From: Plectosphaerella cucumerina
Taxonomy: Eukaryota; Ascomycota; Sordariomycetes; Glomerellales; Plectosphaerellaceae
Assembly (NCBI GenBank): GCA_020746995.1
Contig: JAGPXD010000002.1
Coordinates: 5,022,001-5,086,000 of the forward strand
Length of the DNA stretch: 64,000 nucleotides
Direction: 5' to 3'
Positions 1-11,022 of this stretch are shown here, piece after piece. Every line of letters begins with the position of its first letter. The first letter of the stretch is position 1. Below the pieces are notes generated by a model, which was given only the letters and a program-made list of their open reading frames with translations, was not told the DNA's origin and did not search any database. The translations under genes were made by a program, and so were the position numbers.

Positions 1-3
1 CAC

Positions 4-2082
4 ATGCCCATCATCGCCAGGTCAAGACACGGCGACATGCCCTTGCCCCACGATCACCACAACAAAGGGGCTGCGGCCGGCACCCCACGACAGTCCATCC
101 TCAATGCCTCGGCCGCAAAGGTTGTCGGCAGGGCCCCTCTGACGCCCAAGGTTGCCGCCGTCAAACCATATCACCACCAACAACAACAACAACAACCCCT
201 CGTCACCCCCCTCGTCGCTCGCTCCCGAAAACCCGATCCGCCACCCTCAACATCCTTCTCTTCAGCCCGAGACGATGTCACCAGTCCCGTCTCCGCCTTC
301 CTCACCAGCAACAACATCACGCCACGCTCCGGCCACCGCCAGAGCAGGGTCGACAGCGCTAGCAGCACGCCCACCGGTACCCCGAATAACGACCGAGTCA
401 CCGGCGAATGGGATAATACTCGGTCACCCCACGATGCTGTCGACTACTCTAGAAGACATGTCGTCACCTTCAGCCCGCCCTCGGACGCCGGGAGCAGGCA
501 CGATTCTCCAGACTCAAAGTTCTTCTACGCCAGCGAGGCTCGGCCCGCCCAAATGGCCCAACCGAAACTCCCTCCCCAGCCGCCCAACAAGCAGCCGACC
601 TTCATGTATGCCAACGGCAGCGCCGTAGACCGCACCAGACCGACATCCCCCGGCATCACCGCTCCAGGCTTCACCCCGATGCTCGCCCCCACGCAGGAGG
701 CACAGCCTAGCAAGTTCTTCTATGCCAACGGCGTTCCCGACCTGCAGCCGAGCTTCCGACCAACATCTTCCTCGGGCTCGGCCGTGTCATCGAGCTCCAA
801 GATGACCGTCCCGAGGTCAGCAACATCCACACCGAATGTCGGCTTCGTCCTCGCACAGCCATCCTCTCCGACAAAACCCCAACACCTTACCCTTGCCCCA
901 GCTCCCAAGGGCCCGACCTTTGCACCACAGCCTCTCTCAAGAGCTCAAACATGCAGCCCACAGCAGTTTGTTCCCGCAACCACCGCAAAGCGGAGGGTCA
1001 GCCTCGAGGCGAACCCGCAGCCATCTACGCATTCCCGCAACGGCAGCATCAGCTCGGGTGATGCCATGATCATGTCCAAATTCATGGCCTCGCAAACCTC
1101 GCATACATCCTCGGAAGCCTCTTCGCCCGCCGTCGTCGTCCCCCAGAACTCCGCCATGACCATGGCCTCTATCATCCAGGCCGCCGATGACTTTGAGGAT
1201 ACCCAATCCATTGAATCAGACGAACACAACGAGCTGCAAAGCCCCACAAAGTCGCACGCCGGGGACCCTTTGAACGACCTGGTTGCCAACGCCAGGCGGG
1301 AACGCAAGGTCCAGGATCTAGAGATCAGAAACACGTCCCTAGAGGCCATTAACAGGTCCCTGGAACGTCAGCTGCGCAAGCAGACAGCTGAGCTGAGGAG
1401 ATACCGGCGGCTGTCCAGGTCGGGCCGGCTGTCGCTGGCTTCCATGTCGTCCACCAGGATAGCCTCCGACTCGACTGTGGGCACCGCCATGACCGTCGAA
1501 GGCCTCTCCGACCTTAGCGAGGAGGAGGGCGACGAGGACGAAGAAGAGGATGAAGACGATTCCCTCTACGACACAGACCCCTCAGAAAGCGGATCAGTCA
1601 CGAGCCCTGGCCTCAAGGCCGCCGGCCGCCGACGCAAGCGCGATGAGAAACGCTTGCAGCTCGACCTCTCCAAGCACCGCGAGCTACTCGTCGACAGCCA
1701 GAAGATCAACCAGAGCATCAAGCGCTGCCTCGACTGGAGCGAGGAGCTGATCAAGGAGGGCAAGAAGGCTCTCGAATACAACGTCCGCGTCAGCGATGTC
1801 GAGCTCGCACCCCGCGTTCTCGCTCCGCGGTACGAGGACGAGGAAGACGATACCCAGGACCTCAGCCACCTGGGAACGGAGGCCGGCGATGAACCCTTAA
1901 CGGCTCCAGGCACACCACAGACCACGAATCCTGCCGGCCATGGGCTCGCGGTCGACGGAGCATCGACCACGGCCCTGGCCGCCCCGACATTAATCAAGGG
2001 GCCCAGGCTCGCACCGCCGTGGGCGGCAAAAGAACCGCAAGATAGGGACAGCGGTATCGAGTTGCCCACAGACGGCAGCTAA
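4..2082 (+). CDS. Low-complexity coiled-coil protein, unknown function (possibly 5'-partial)
   Basis: I do not recognise a named family. The frame starts at an ATG three bases into the window, so the true start may lie upstream. The 692 residues are mostly Pro/Ser/Thr-rich and probably disordered, with a short poly-Gln run near residue 60. Three related short motifs occur: SKFFYAS near 171, TFMYANG near 199 and SKFFYANG near 236. A basic, heptad-like coiled coil spans about 425-472 (key stretch NTSLEAINRSLERQLRKQ). An acidic run follows near 505-520, then a second helical block near 555-600 (SQKINQSIKRCLDWSEELIK). The layout suggests a scaffold or cytoskeleton-associated protein, but that is inference. 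No intron is needed to keep the frame open. It is convergent with the J-protein gene downstream. Confidence 0.75.
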   Translation: MPIIARSRHGDMPLPHDHHNKGAAAGTPRQSILNASAAKVVGRAPLTPKVAAVKPYHHQQQQQQPLVTPLVARSRKPDPPPSTSFSSARDDVTSPVSAFLTSNNITPRSGHRQSRVDSASSTPTGTPNNDRVTGEWDNTRSPHDAVDYSRRHVVTFSPPSDAGSRHDSPDSKFFYASEARPAQMAQPKLPPQPPNKQPTFMYANGSAVDRTRPTSPGITAPGFTPMLAPTQEAQPSKFFYANGVPDLQPSFRPTSSSGSAVSSSSKMTVPRSATSTPNVGFVLAQPSSPTKPQHLTLAPAPKGPTFAPQPLSRAQTCSPQQFVPATTAKRRVSLEANPQPSTHSRNGSISSGDAMIMSKFMASQTSHTSSEASSPAVVVPQNSAMTMASIIQAADDFEDTQSIESDEHNELQSPTKSHAGDPLNDLVANARRERKVQDLEIRNTSLEAINRSLERQLRKQTAELRRYRRLSRSGRLSLASMSSTRIASDSTVGTAMTVEGLSDLSEEEGDEDEEEDEDDSLYDTDPSESGSVTSPGLKAAGRRRKRDEKRLQLDLSKHRELLVDSQKINQSIKRCLDWSEELIKEGKKALEYNVRVSDVELAPRVLAPRYEDEEDDTQDLSHLGTEAGDEPLTAPGTPQTTNPAGHGLAVDGASTTALAAPTLIKGPRLAPPWAAKEPQDRDSGIELPTDGS

Positions 2083-2859
2083 CAGCCCATACTTCTTCTA
2101 TCCGACCTACTTTAATCAACGAACACTTTCACAACACCACCACCACCAACCACTCGCCACTCACGGGACACACGGTCATTTTCTTTTCCTTACTTCTCTT
2201 TCCTTTCCATCCAACGGAGCATAGCACGGGGCGCGAAACACTCACACTCATACACACACATATTCTCAAGTTCATCCGCGACAGGATCCTGGGAACCGGC
2301 GTTGGAGGCAAAGGGGGGGCACTACAACACGTCAAGGCCACCCCCAAGAAATCAAACTCACATCCGCTCTCGTCGGACTTTTCAGCATACTCAGCCAACG
2401 GCTCGGAGGAACATTGCGGTCGACTTTTGGTCCAACCCCCACACACACACACAATCGCCCGGTTTTCTTTTGTACACACGGCGCCCAGCATGATGCGCCA
2501 GAATACCCCCGCCCCTTTCGCCCCCGCGAGGGCAGACACACCACCACATGTACCATAGATACCCCCCACAACACAAACACAAACACACATGCCTCGCCGC
2601 CAGAAAGGGTAGGGAGGCGGCTCTGGGTATCCGCCCCGGGGCAGTACGTAGACAAATGTACGCTCTACTACAATTCTCTCTCCATCGTGATCGTGCACTC
2701 GAACGCTTGCAGCGACATACTAAAGGAAGGCTAACATGTAGGAGTTGAGAAAAGTCTACTAATCTTGCGCGGAACGAAAAGAATAAAAAGTGGTATTATC
2801 CATCATGCTGCCTCCCCCCGTCCCTGGTATCTTCTTGCCACGCCGCCATTCACCGCCTC
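2083..2859. other. Convergent 3' flank with CA-rich simple repeats
   Basis: This stretch lies between the ends of the coiled-coil gene and the J-protein gene and presumably holds both 3' UTRs. It has CA-rich microsatellite tracts at about 2241-2261, 2440-2453 and 2567-2589. Open frames here on both strands are repeat-driven and do not look like genes. Confidence 0.6.
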
Positions 2860-4502
2860 TCAAACCTCCGTCTTCTCCTTGCCAGCCGCGCCCTCGACCG
2901 CGGTGGGGTGCTCGCCCTTGTGCTCCTTGCCGCGCTTCTTGGTCTCCTTCTCCTTCTTGATGGCGGCCTCGGCGACGAGCTGCTCGAAGATGAGGTAGTC
3001 GCCCTCCTCCTCGGGGGTGCGCTGGGCCTGTGGGAGAAGCATGTTAGTGGGGGGTCATGGATAAGCAGGGGAAGGGCATAGCCTACCTTGATGAAGATGC
3101 CGCCGATGATCATCAGGGCCTCGGCACGCTGGAGGCGCTTGCTCAGGGGCACCTTCTTGTCGTACAGCGCCTGGTCGCAGACCTCGCGCAGGACGCTCTG
3201 GATCTCAAACTTGCTCCCCCGCCACGCGGCGGTGAGGATCTTTCCGGTGACGCGGCGCTCGTACTCGGCCTTGCGCTCGTCGCTCCAGTCGTCGCCGCCC
3301 TCCTTCTCCATGCGGGCCATCTCCTCAATGGTCTGCTGGGCGTCGATGGCGGACGAGATGGTGCCCCACGTCTCCTTAACGAGGGTGCCCTTGTCCTTGA
3401 TGCGGGAGAAGAAGCCGCCGATGCCGAGGAACTTTTGCGAGCGCAGCAGCGCGCTGGCCTTTGACACGTACGTGGTGCCGATGGCGTGGAGGATGTCGAG
3501 GCCGAAGCTCTCCATCTTCATGTTCTCCGTCTCGAGGCGGATCTTCTCCTGGAAGGCGCGCGTGACCGCCTCGTGGCGGTCCGTCTCGGTCCACACGCTG
3601 ACGCGGTCGACGAGCTTGCGCGTGAGCGTGTCGACGCGCTCCTTGCGCACGCGGGAGCGCTCCTCGTCGTAGGCCGCTAGCTGGTCCCGCTGCTCCTTGG
3701 TGAGGCCGCCCTTCTTGCGCTCCTTGGCGCGGAGGCTGTCCTCTGTCTCGGGGCCCGACGTGCCAGCGGCCTCGTCCGACGCTCGGTCCATGAGGGCCGG
3801 CCGCAGGGGGATCTGGTGGCGCGAGTGCGAGCCGTGCGACGGGCTGGGAGACGGTGTGCGCGGCGGCAGAGGGGGCTTCTCGGAGGTGCCGGCGGCGGTG
3901 CCGGCGGGCTGCTGGGGAGTCTTCTCCTCCTCGACGATGACGGCAGGGGGAGGGGGTCCGGCGGCATATGGTGGCGGGGGAGCCGCGGAGGGACCGGCGG
4001 CGTGTTGCTGGGCCTCGGCCTCCTTCTTGCTCTCGTTCATGGCGGCCTTGGTGCCGGGGAACTCCTCGTCATCGGCAGCGGTGGCGGCCGGGCCCTCGCC
4101 CGCGGCGGCAGCAGCAGCGGCAGCGGCCTCGGCTTCCTCCTGCTCGTTCATGGTGATGTCCATGGTGGCGGTCAGGTCCTTCATCAGGCTGATCTCGCCG
4201 ATCCAGTCGGTGAAGGCATCGCCGCCAAAGATGGAGCTGAAGAACTCGGCGGGGTCGGCGAAGCCCTCCTGCGGCTTTGCATGGTCCTTGCCGAACTTGT
4301 CGTATGCGACGCGGAGGTCCTTGTCCGACAGCACCTGGTATGCCTCACCAATCTCCTGGAACTTCTCGTGCGCGGTCGGGTCGTTGGGGTTCTTGTCCGG
4401 GTGGTGAACGATAGCCAGCTTGCGGTAAGCTTTCTTGATCTCGAGCTCCGAGGCGGTGGGCTGGACGCCCAGGACGTCGTAGTATGCTGTGTCCGCGACC
4501 AT
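2860..4502 (-). CDS. J-domain protein with DnaJ-X domain (Caj1/Djp1-like)
   Basis: This encodes a type III Hsp40 co-chaperone that would stimulate Hsp70 ATPase. Exon 1 is 4502-3087 and exon 2 is 3027-2860; the 59-bp intron (3086-3028) reads GTAGGC...CACAG, giving 527 aa. The J domain fills residues 5-72 with the catalytic HPD at 34-36. A Gly/Phe-poor linker follows, containing a poly-Ala run near residue 125 and a long Pro/Ser-rich region. The C-terminal half (about residues 270-490) matches the DnaJ-X domain of fungal Caj1/Djp1 proteins, which act in peroxisomal or mitochondrial protein import and general folding. The tail after the intron is Lys/Glu-rich. Reading through the intron instead gives an Arg/Ser tail that does not resemble the family, which supports the splice. 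Which paralogue it is cannot be decided here. Confidence 0.9.
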
Positions 4503-5307
4503 GGCTACAACAGCGGGGGGTGGGGAGGGGTTTGTTGTCGGGATCGGTGGACAAGGTCGGTTCGCAACAAGAGGTTCTGCTTGAAGTCGGGAGCGGGAGG
4601 CGTGGGTGATGATGATATAAAGATCGGTAACCTCAGGCAGGCAATGTAGGTGGTCGGCGTGTGTGCTACTTTGTGGTGGTGAATGGGCAAAAGCACATGG
4701 GATTATTTGGTAGGATGAGATGGGGTGGACAAGGATGGAATGTTTTTGCGCAGCCCCGCCAAATTACGTCGGTCGGAGAGTGACAACACAGAGAGGGCAG
4801 GCAGACAGACGGACACTAGGGGTGGCCTCCCTCCAAGTCAAAAATGTGGCTCAACCAAGCACTTCGTCATCTCCTGCGAGTTGAGCTCGTTCCTCTCTGG
4901 TTCCCTCGGATTCATACATCCATGAACTCACTCGCCACTCTGATCCTCGTTTGACTTCGCAAAGTCCAATAATAAATATCCTGCAACATGAGGCGGAGGC
5001 CGGCGGCTTGGTTGCTCTGTTGTGGCGCTGGGCGGGTCTGTTGCTAGGTGTCATTACGCGGACATGGGGCTGGCTGATGACGTTGCACCCGCAATTGTTC
5101 ACAAGCCGCCGGCCTGACCGACCGACCTGGACCTGGACCGGGCTGAACCTGGACCCTGATCATCACACTCGCACTACTTGAACTAATTCGGCATCAACTG
5201 AGGAAGCCATCGCTCTTCCAAGGGAACATGGTTCTTTCTAGATGCCTATTGGTTGCTTGTGTATCTTTTCTTCCACGGCCTGCCATCCAGCTTTCCCCCA
5301 CGCTCAC
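4503..5307. other. Promoter region of J-protein gene, with TGGACC repeats
   Basis: This lies between the start of the J-protein gene and the end of the epimerase/reductase gene, both on the minus strand. No gene is recognisable. It carries CCTGGACCTGGACC at 5126-5139 and a third TGGACC copy at 5149-5155, about 620 bp upstream of the J-protein start. Related repeats recur upstream of Pal1 and ERO1. Confidence 0.5.
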
Positions 5308-6293
5308 TCACTGCACGCCGGCCGCCTTCATGCGCTCGAAGCAGCCGCGGTAGGCGTCGTGGATCTCGGGCACCTCGTAGCCGTACTCCTTGAGCTTCTT
5401 GACCAGCTTGGTTGTGTCGAGCTTGCAGTTGCTGCGGCCAGCCTTGATCACCTTGGACTGCTCCTCGAGCGAGAAGTTCTTCCAGGTGTAGCCCGGGCGG
5501 ACAATGTCCCGGAACAGGGTGAGAACCTCGTTGTGCGAGATGGCGCCAGGGTTTGTGAAGTTGTAGACACCGGTCTCCTTGTGCTCCGCCAGGAGAAGCG
5601 ATGCCGGCAGGAGATCGTGAAGGATGGTGTTGCTGTTGGGGATGTCGACGACGCGGTCGTACTTGCTGATTTTGGTGACGAAGTTGCGTGAGTGCAGGTC
5701 GTCGCTGACGGGCATGCGCAGGCGGAGGATGAGGCAGTTCTTGTAGTACTTCATGACCTGCGATGCACATGTCAGCCGAGCCCTCCTTCGATGGATGAAT
5801 CCCTTCTTACCTCCTCGACGTGGGCCTTGGTCTCCGAGTAGAAGCTTCCGTTGAAGTTGGCGGGGTCCGTCTCGAGGTAGCCCGGCCCGCCAATGGGGTG
5901 GGCCTCGTCGTACTGGTAGATGCAGCCGGTGGCGAAGACGGTGCAGTGGATGCCCTTGAGGAAGCAAGCGTCCGTCAGGCTCAGGGTGCCGATGACATTG
6001 GAGCGCATGGTGGCCTCCTTGTTATCCTCGCACCAATCCACGTTGGGCCGGCCAGTGCAGCCCGCGGCGTTGAGCACATGAGTGGGCTTCACGCGGTCGA
6101 GCTCGGCGGCGACGGCTTCGCGGTTCTCCATGCGGATTGTCGTGGTGTGCACCTCCTTGCCCTGCTTCTCCAGCAGGGTCTTGAGGTGACCAGCGACCCA
6201 GCCCTCGCCGCCCCAGATGAGATAGACATTGTGCGAAGTGCCGTTGGTTCCGTTGGTGCCGTTGGTGGCCCTTGTTCCGTTGGTCGCAGACAT
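5308..6293 (-). CDS. UDP-4-keto-6-deoxyglucose 3,5-epimerase/4-reductase (NRS/ER-like)
   Basis: This NAD(P)H-dependent short-chain dehydrogenase-like enzyme is predicted to convert UDP-4-keto-6-deoxyglucose to UDP-rhamnose in the cytosol. Exon 1 is 6293-5811 and exon 2 is 5757-5308; the 53-bp intron (5810-5758) reads GTAAGA...CGCAG, giving 310 aa. After an Asn/Gly/Thr repeat N-terminus comes the nucleotide-binding strand and glycine loop (LIWGGEGWVAGHL), the signature NAAGCTGRPNVDWCE, the TGCIYQYDE segment and the catalytic YxxxK (YSETK). These match the plant NRS/ER and the fungal epimerase/reductase described in Botrytis as ER. The start at 6293 is chosen because upstream in-frame codons are not family-like. 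The partner 4,6-dehydratase is not in this window. Confidence 0.92.
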
Positions 6294-9200
6294 GATTGTT
6301 TGGGTGTGTGGATGTTGGATGGGAGGGTCTGCAGCTCGAATCGGCAGTTGAAGGTGGGGGTGGGGTTCCAAGGATGCGTGAGGTGAGGCTGTATTGTCTG
6401 GGCGAAAAGAAGCTGGGTGAAAGGAATCGGTATCGGGAAACGGCGGTGCCTCGAGCTTAAGTATCGCGAGGGAAGAGGAACGTGCTGAAGAACGCCCGGG
6501 GGAGAAGGGAGAAGATGAAGCAGGCGAGGCGAGGAAAAAGAACAGATCAGACGGTCCAGCTGGAGTGTGGTGTCTTGGAGCAAAAGGGTCGAGCGGCCGG
6601 ACCCTTCACAGTGTTAGGGGCCCAAGGGAGGTCGGAGTCAAGCAAGGGAAGTAGCGACCTAGCCCAAGTGCCCGTCACTAGGGAAGGAACCGCGGTAAGG
6701 CAGGTACGACTTTGCCAGCTTTTCGATGGGAGCTCAGGCACGCGCCACCATCCCTTGGAGAATGGGAGGGGACTTGGAGGTATCTACATGCTCAATCTGA
6801 TGGGCGAGGGGCGGGAGTTTAGTGGAACATCAGGTGGCGGATGAGACCAGACGACCAGTCGGGGAGGGACCTCTTTCGATAGCCTCGCCCTCATTCCAGA
6901 CAACATGACCCTCCGTGGCCAGTACTAGTACTCGGTCGGAATGGAAGCTCGTGGGAGAAGCTCGGAGAATGGGCGACGGGGTTGATCAGAGTGCACATGG
7001 GCATCAGAAGTATCCAAACCAAAGTATCGCGGGTGCGGCACGGCGCGATGGGTCCAGGTACCTCTGGTCAACTTGAACGTATCGGACCGCCACCGAAGAG
7101 TTAGCTGGAATGCAGCCTCCTTCGCGCCTCTCCGCCGCTAGATCGCCTTCTCCTTGAGCGCTATTGAAGATGGTCGAAAGCGAGCGTGGGAGCTTGATCC
7201 CGCAGTGGGCGGGAATGACGAGCCAAGCTGCAACACAAGGGCATGGTGAAGCTACCTGGTCTGATACATTCGATGGGAGCATCGAAACATCGCGGTACAC
7301 AACGCCGACTCAGCCGCGAGGGGTCGTCCATCAAGGGAGAACTTAGCCTGACCTGATACGTTGAGGGATGGCTGCCACGAAGCTAAAAGGACAGCGCAGG
7401 CCAGGCGCATCATGGAAGGTTACACGCAGAACGGTTCCTGTCGATCCATCTCGCATGGTGCTGCACCGCTGTATTTGAAGCGATTTCTCCTCCATCTCCA
7501 ACTCCAACAACCCCGCCACTGAGCAACCCCGCATCGTCGAGGCACATAGAGGCCGATGCACGCAACCGTGTACCTCACATTGTTTGCGCAGCAGGCCGAT
7601 GGACCAAATGCAACATTGCGAGGCCTTGCGGGAAATCCGAGGACGAGATTGGCACATGCGGCGCATGCCCTCGTCTCTGAAGCTTGGCAAGGCGAGGTAG
7701 GACATTAATATGGATACCTCGCAGTCATGGCTCAGCGTTGTCGAAGTCAGCGATGAGTCTTCATCAATACTGGGCTGCCAAAGTCCTTCGCTCTCCTCAC
7801 CTTGCAGTTGGTTCTTATCTCAAGTGGTCAGAATCTGTTTGGGTGCCACCATCATGGTGTGATGGCTGACGATGACAATCTGCTTTGCAAGATCATAGAC
7901 GTCTGAAGTGGGCACCAAACATCCCAATCTGCTTCCCACGACAACACTCTTCCTATCACTCCGATGTCTTGACTTGACCACGAAATACAGCTTACGGTCC
8001 AAGCTCTGCTTCTTGGGCGCCGACTGAGAGTGCGAGAAATTTGTGGCTTCATCAGGCACGAATTCTCAATAGTGGTGTTAAGCTCGGATTCAAGGGCGCT
8101 TTCGCACACCAAACAGGTATCAACGCGTAAATCGACAACGGGGAGACCTTCGTCTTCCTCGGCTGTATCAATTTAAGTGCTGCCCTTGCGATGAAAAAGC
8201 GCCCTGTGACGCCCGTTGTCCGCAATGTCGAGTCGCTCGATATCATTTCGATTGAACAGGTTATGGCCGAGGTGAACAAGAAGGCTCGCGATGGCAAGCT
8301 GACGGCGGAAGAGATGGCCAGCGTTACCTGCAAACATCTCTTTCTAGACAGCTGTGAAGCTGTGCAGTCTCTGGTCAAGCCATCGAGGACTTGCGATTCC
8401 ATTAAAAGCCCAAGGAAAATGCATATGCGGAGGAAGGGCCGGCGGGGCACTCAGGGGTGCTTTTGGGCCACCTCGAGTTGGGCTCCTGGACACGACAGCT
8501 CTCCCAGCGAAAGGGCACTTTCTGCATTCAGCACTTGCGCACGTGTTCCCCGGACTTGCTTTCGACGCAGCTTGGCATTTAGCCGCAGCCCCCTTCTCGT
8601 ACATGTCGCTCATCTTGAAATGCAGCCGAAAGTCCGCCACGGCCAGAGCTCACCCGGGGCGGAGGCCGCGAGCCCCGCGGAAAGGCTTCGAAGCACAGAG
8701 TCGGCTGACAACAGCCAGCGGGAACACTGTGAGGGAAAGTGCGAACGTGTTCCCTTGGGCGGCGGATTGGCCAATTGGCTCGCTTACGGAACCCACGACG
8801 CCTCCGCTCGCGGCCGTCACACACGGGCGTCGGTGTAGCATTGCTGCCCCCCAGGCTCCCCGCACCACCGGCCGGCCCCAGCCTGAAGCGGCCACTGACA
8901 GGCCCCGGGCACGCGTCAAGGTCCCGCCAGACCGGTCTGCGTGCCTCATCCCACCCGGGGTGTCCCAAGAAGACAATGAGAAGAATGCCATCTGACGGGT
9001 GGAGAAACACCAGCTTCGCCGGGGCGGCCCACGCCCAAGCCCCCTTCTCCTCAATCTCTCATCCCCCAGGCCACACCAGTCCTTCCAACGTGATTTCCTC
9101 TCCCCTTCCCTTCCCCCCCTTCCCGTCGTACTGCTTCCGCTTGGCCTCGTCCTACACCTCCATTGTTCGCGTCAAGCAAGCAAACGGTTTCAGGCGACGG

Positions 9201-9456
9201 TTCACGGTGCAGCGATCTTTCCCGCGCGCGAAACACTTTACCCCTCGGGCGACGAAATTCTGTCCCAAGCGGTCTACCCCCCTCCTCCTCCTTCCGCCCC
9301 CCGAAGACTCTGGGCGCAAACCTCTTTTCCGCGAAATCTCAAAAGAGAGCGAGCCACCCGCCTCTTCCAAGCAGGCTTCTACGGCCAGCGAATACACCCT
9401 CGAGGATACAAAGCAACCCGTGGTCACTTAGCTGTCGACGACGGCACGCCGCAATC
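6294..9456. other. Gene-poor interval between epimerase/reductase and ERG9
   Basis: These 3.2 kb hold the promoters of the epimerase/reductase (-) and squalene synthase (+). No ORF is recognisable. A frame starting with ATG at 8191 opens with about 65 protein-like residues (contains MAEVNKKARDGKLTAEEM) and then becomes low-quality; it may be a relic or chance. The stretch from about 9040 to 9300 is rich in pyrimidine tracts, typical of a fungal promoter/5' UTR for ERG9. I see no tRNA or transposon here. Confidence 0.5.
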
Positions 9457-11022
9457 ATGGGCGTCATCTTCTACATTTTCCACCCGCAGCAGCTGCGGTC
9501 CATCATTCAATGGTAAGCCTTGGTTCCCCTATTCGCCGAGGAATGCAATCCAACAGCTCGCTGACACCCCTCCAAGGAAGCTGTGGCACGATCCCGTTCA
9601 TAGCCGCAACCCCGAAAAGGAGTCGGACACCATGAAGGCATGCTACGAGCACCTGAACAAGACCAGTCGGAGTTTCTCCGCCGTCATCCAGGAGCTCAAC
9701 CCCGAGATGGTCGGCCCCATCTGCCTCTTCTACTTGGTCCTGCGAGGCCTCGACACCATCGAGGATGACCTGACCATCCCGCTGGCCAAGAAGGATCCCC
9801 TCCTCCGCGAGTTCCACACAAACATGGAGATCGACGGCTGGACCTTCACGGAGAACGGCCCCAACGAGAAGGACCGCAACCTCCTCGTCCACTTTGACGA
9901 CGTTGTCACGGAGCTGAAGCTGATCCAGCCCAAGTACTACGAGATCATCAAGGACATCACCATCAAGATGGGCAACGGCATGGCCGACTACGCCAACAAC
10001 GCAGAGTTCAACGCCAACGGCGTCGAGTCCATCAAGGACTACGAGCTCTACTGCCACTACGTCGCCGGCCTCGTCGGCGAGGGCCTGACCCGCCTCTTCG
10101 TCGAGGGCGAGCTGGCGAACCCCCGCCTCAAGGACCGCCCCGAACTGACCGAGTCCATGGGCCAGTTCCTCCAGAAGACCAACATCATCCGCGACATTGA
10201 GGAAGACTTTGTCGACGGAAGGCGGTGGTGGCCCAAGGAGATCTGGAGCAAGCACGTCGACAACTTTGAGGACCTCTTCAAGCCCGAGCACAAGGAGAAG
10301 GCCCTCAACTGCTCCTCCGAGATGGTCCTCAACGCTCTCAAGCATGCAGAGGACTGCCTCTTCTACATGGCCGGCATGCGCGACCAGAGCGTCTTCAACT
10401 TTGTCGCCATTCCCCAGAGCATGGCCATTGCCACGCTCGAGCTGGTCTTCCGCAACTACGACATCTTCCACAAGCACATCAAGATCACAAAGGGCGATGC
10501 CTGCCAGCTCATGCTGGACTCGACGCAGAACCTCTTCGTTGTCTGCGACGTGTTCAAGAAGTATGTCCGGAAGATCCACAAGAAGAACGACCCTCGGGAC
10601 CCAAACTTTGTCCAGATCAGCGCCCAGTGTGCCAAGGTATGTTCTGCCCCTGCCGAGTCAATGAGCAGAATGCTGACAGCTTCACAGATCGAGCAGTTCA
10701 TCGACACCCTGTACCCTCGGCAAGACCCCAAGAAGCTGTCTATCGAGGCCAAGAAGAAGGAGAACAGCGAGCCCACCATGGACCCCGGCGAGGCCGCCGT
10801 CCTTCTGGGTATCACGATTGTCACTCTGCTCTGCATCTCGGGCATCATGGTGCGTTTCCTCTCGACACTCCACTCGACCACTCCGCTGACATCCCACAGA
10901 TTGGTGTCGCCTGGTTCTTCGGCGCCCGCTTCGACTCCCTCTGGAAGTCCGACGAAGGCTTCAGCTGGCCCGTCGGCGAGTCGGCATCGGCCGTCCCGTC
11001 CATCGAGCACCCGGAGCTGTAA
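9457..11022 (+). CDS. ERG9: Squalene synthase (farnesyl-diphosphate farnesyltransferase)
   Basis: It condenses two farnesyl diphosphates to squalene via presqualene diphosphate with NADPH, the first committed step to ergosterol, at the ER membrane. There are four exons: 9457-9512, 9577-10636, 10688-10849 and 10900-11022, giving 466 aa, normal for fungi. Introns are 64, 51 and 50 bp with GTAAGC, GTATGT and GTGCGT donors. The first Asp-rich motif is DTIEDD at residues 78-83. The second is in IIRDIEEDFVDGRRWWP. The QLMLDSTQNLFVV region follows. A C-terminal membrane anchor is split by the last intron (AAVLLGITIVTLLCISGIM, then IGVAWFF). The N-terminus FHPQQLRSIIQWKLWHDP is only obtained by splicing at 9512/9577. 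An open frame runs through introns 2 and 3, so an unspliced call would be wrong. Confidence 0.97.

Noticed and set aside
9503..10579. 358-codon open frame on the minus strand
   Set aside because: It is antisense to ERG9 exon 2 and has shadow-type composition.
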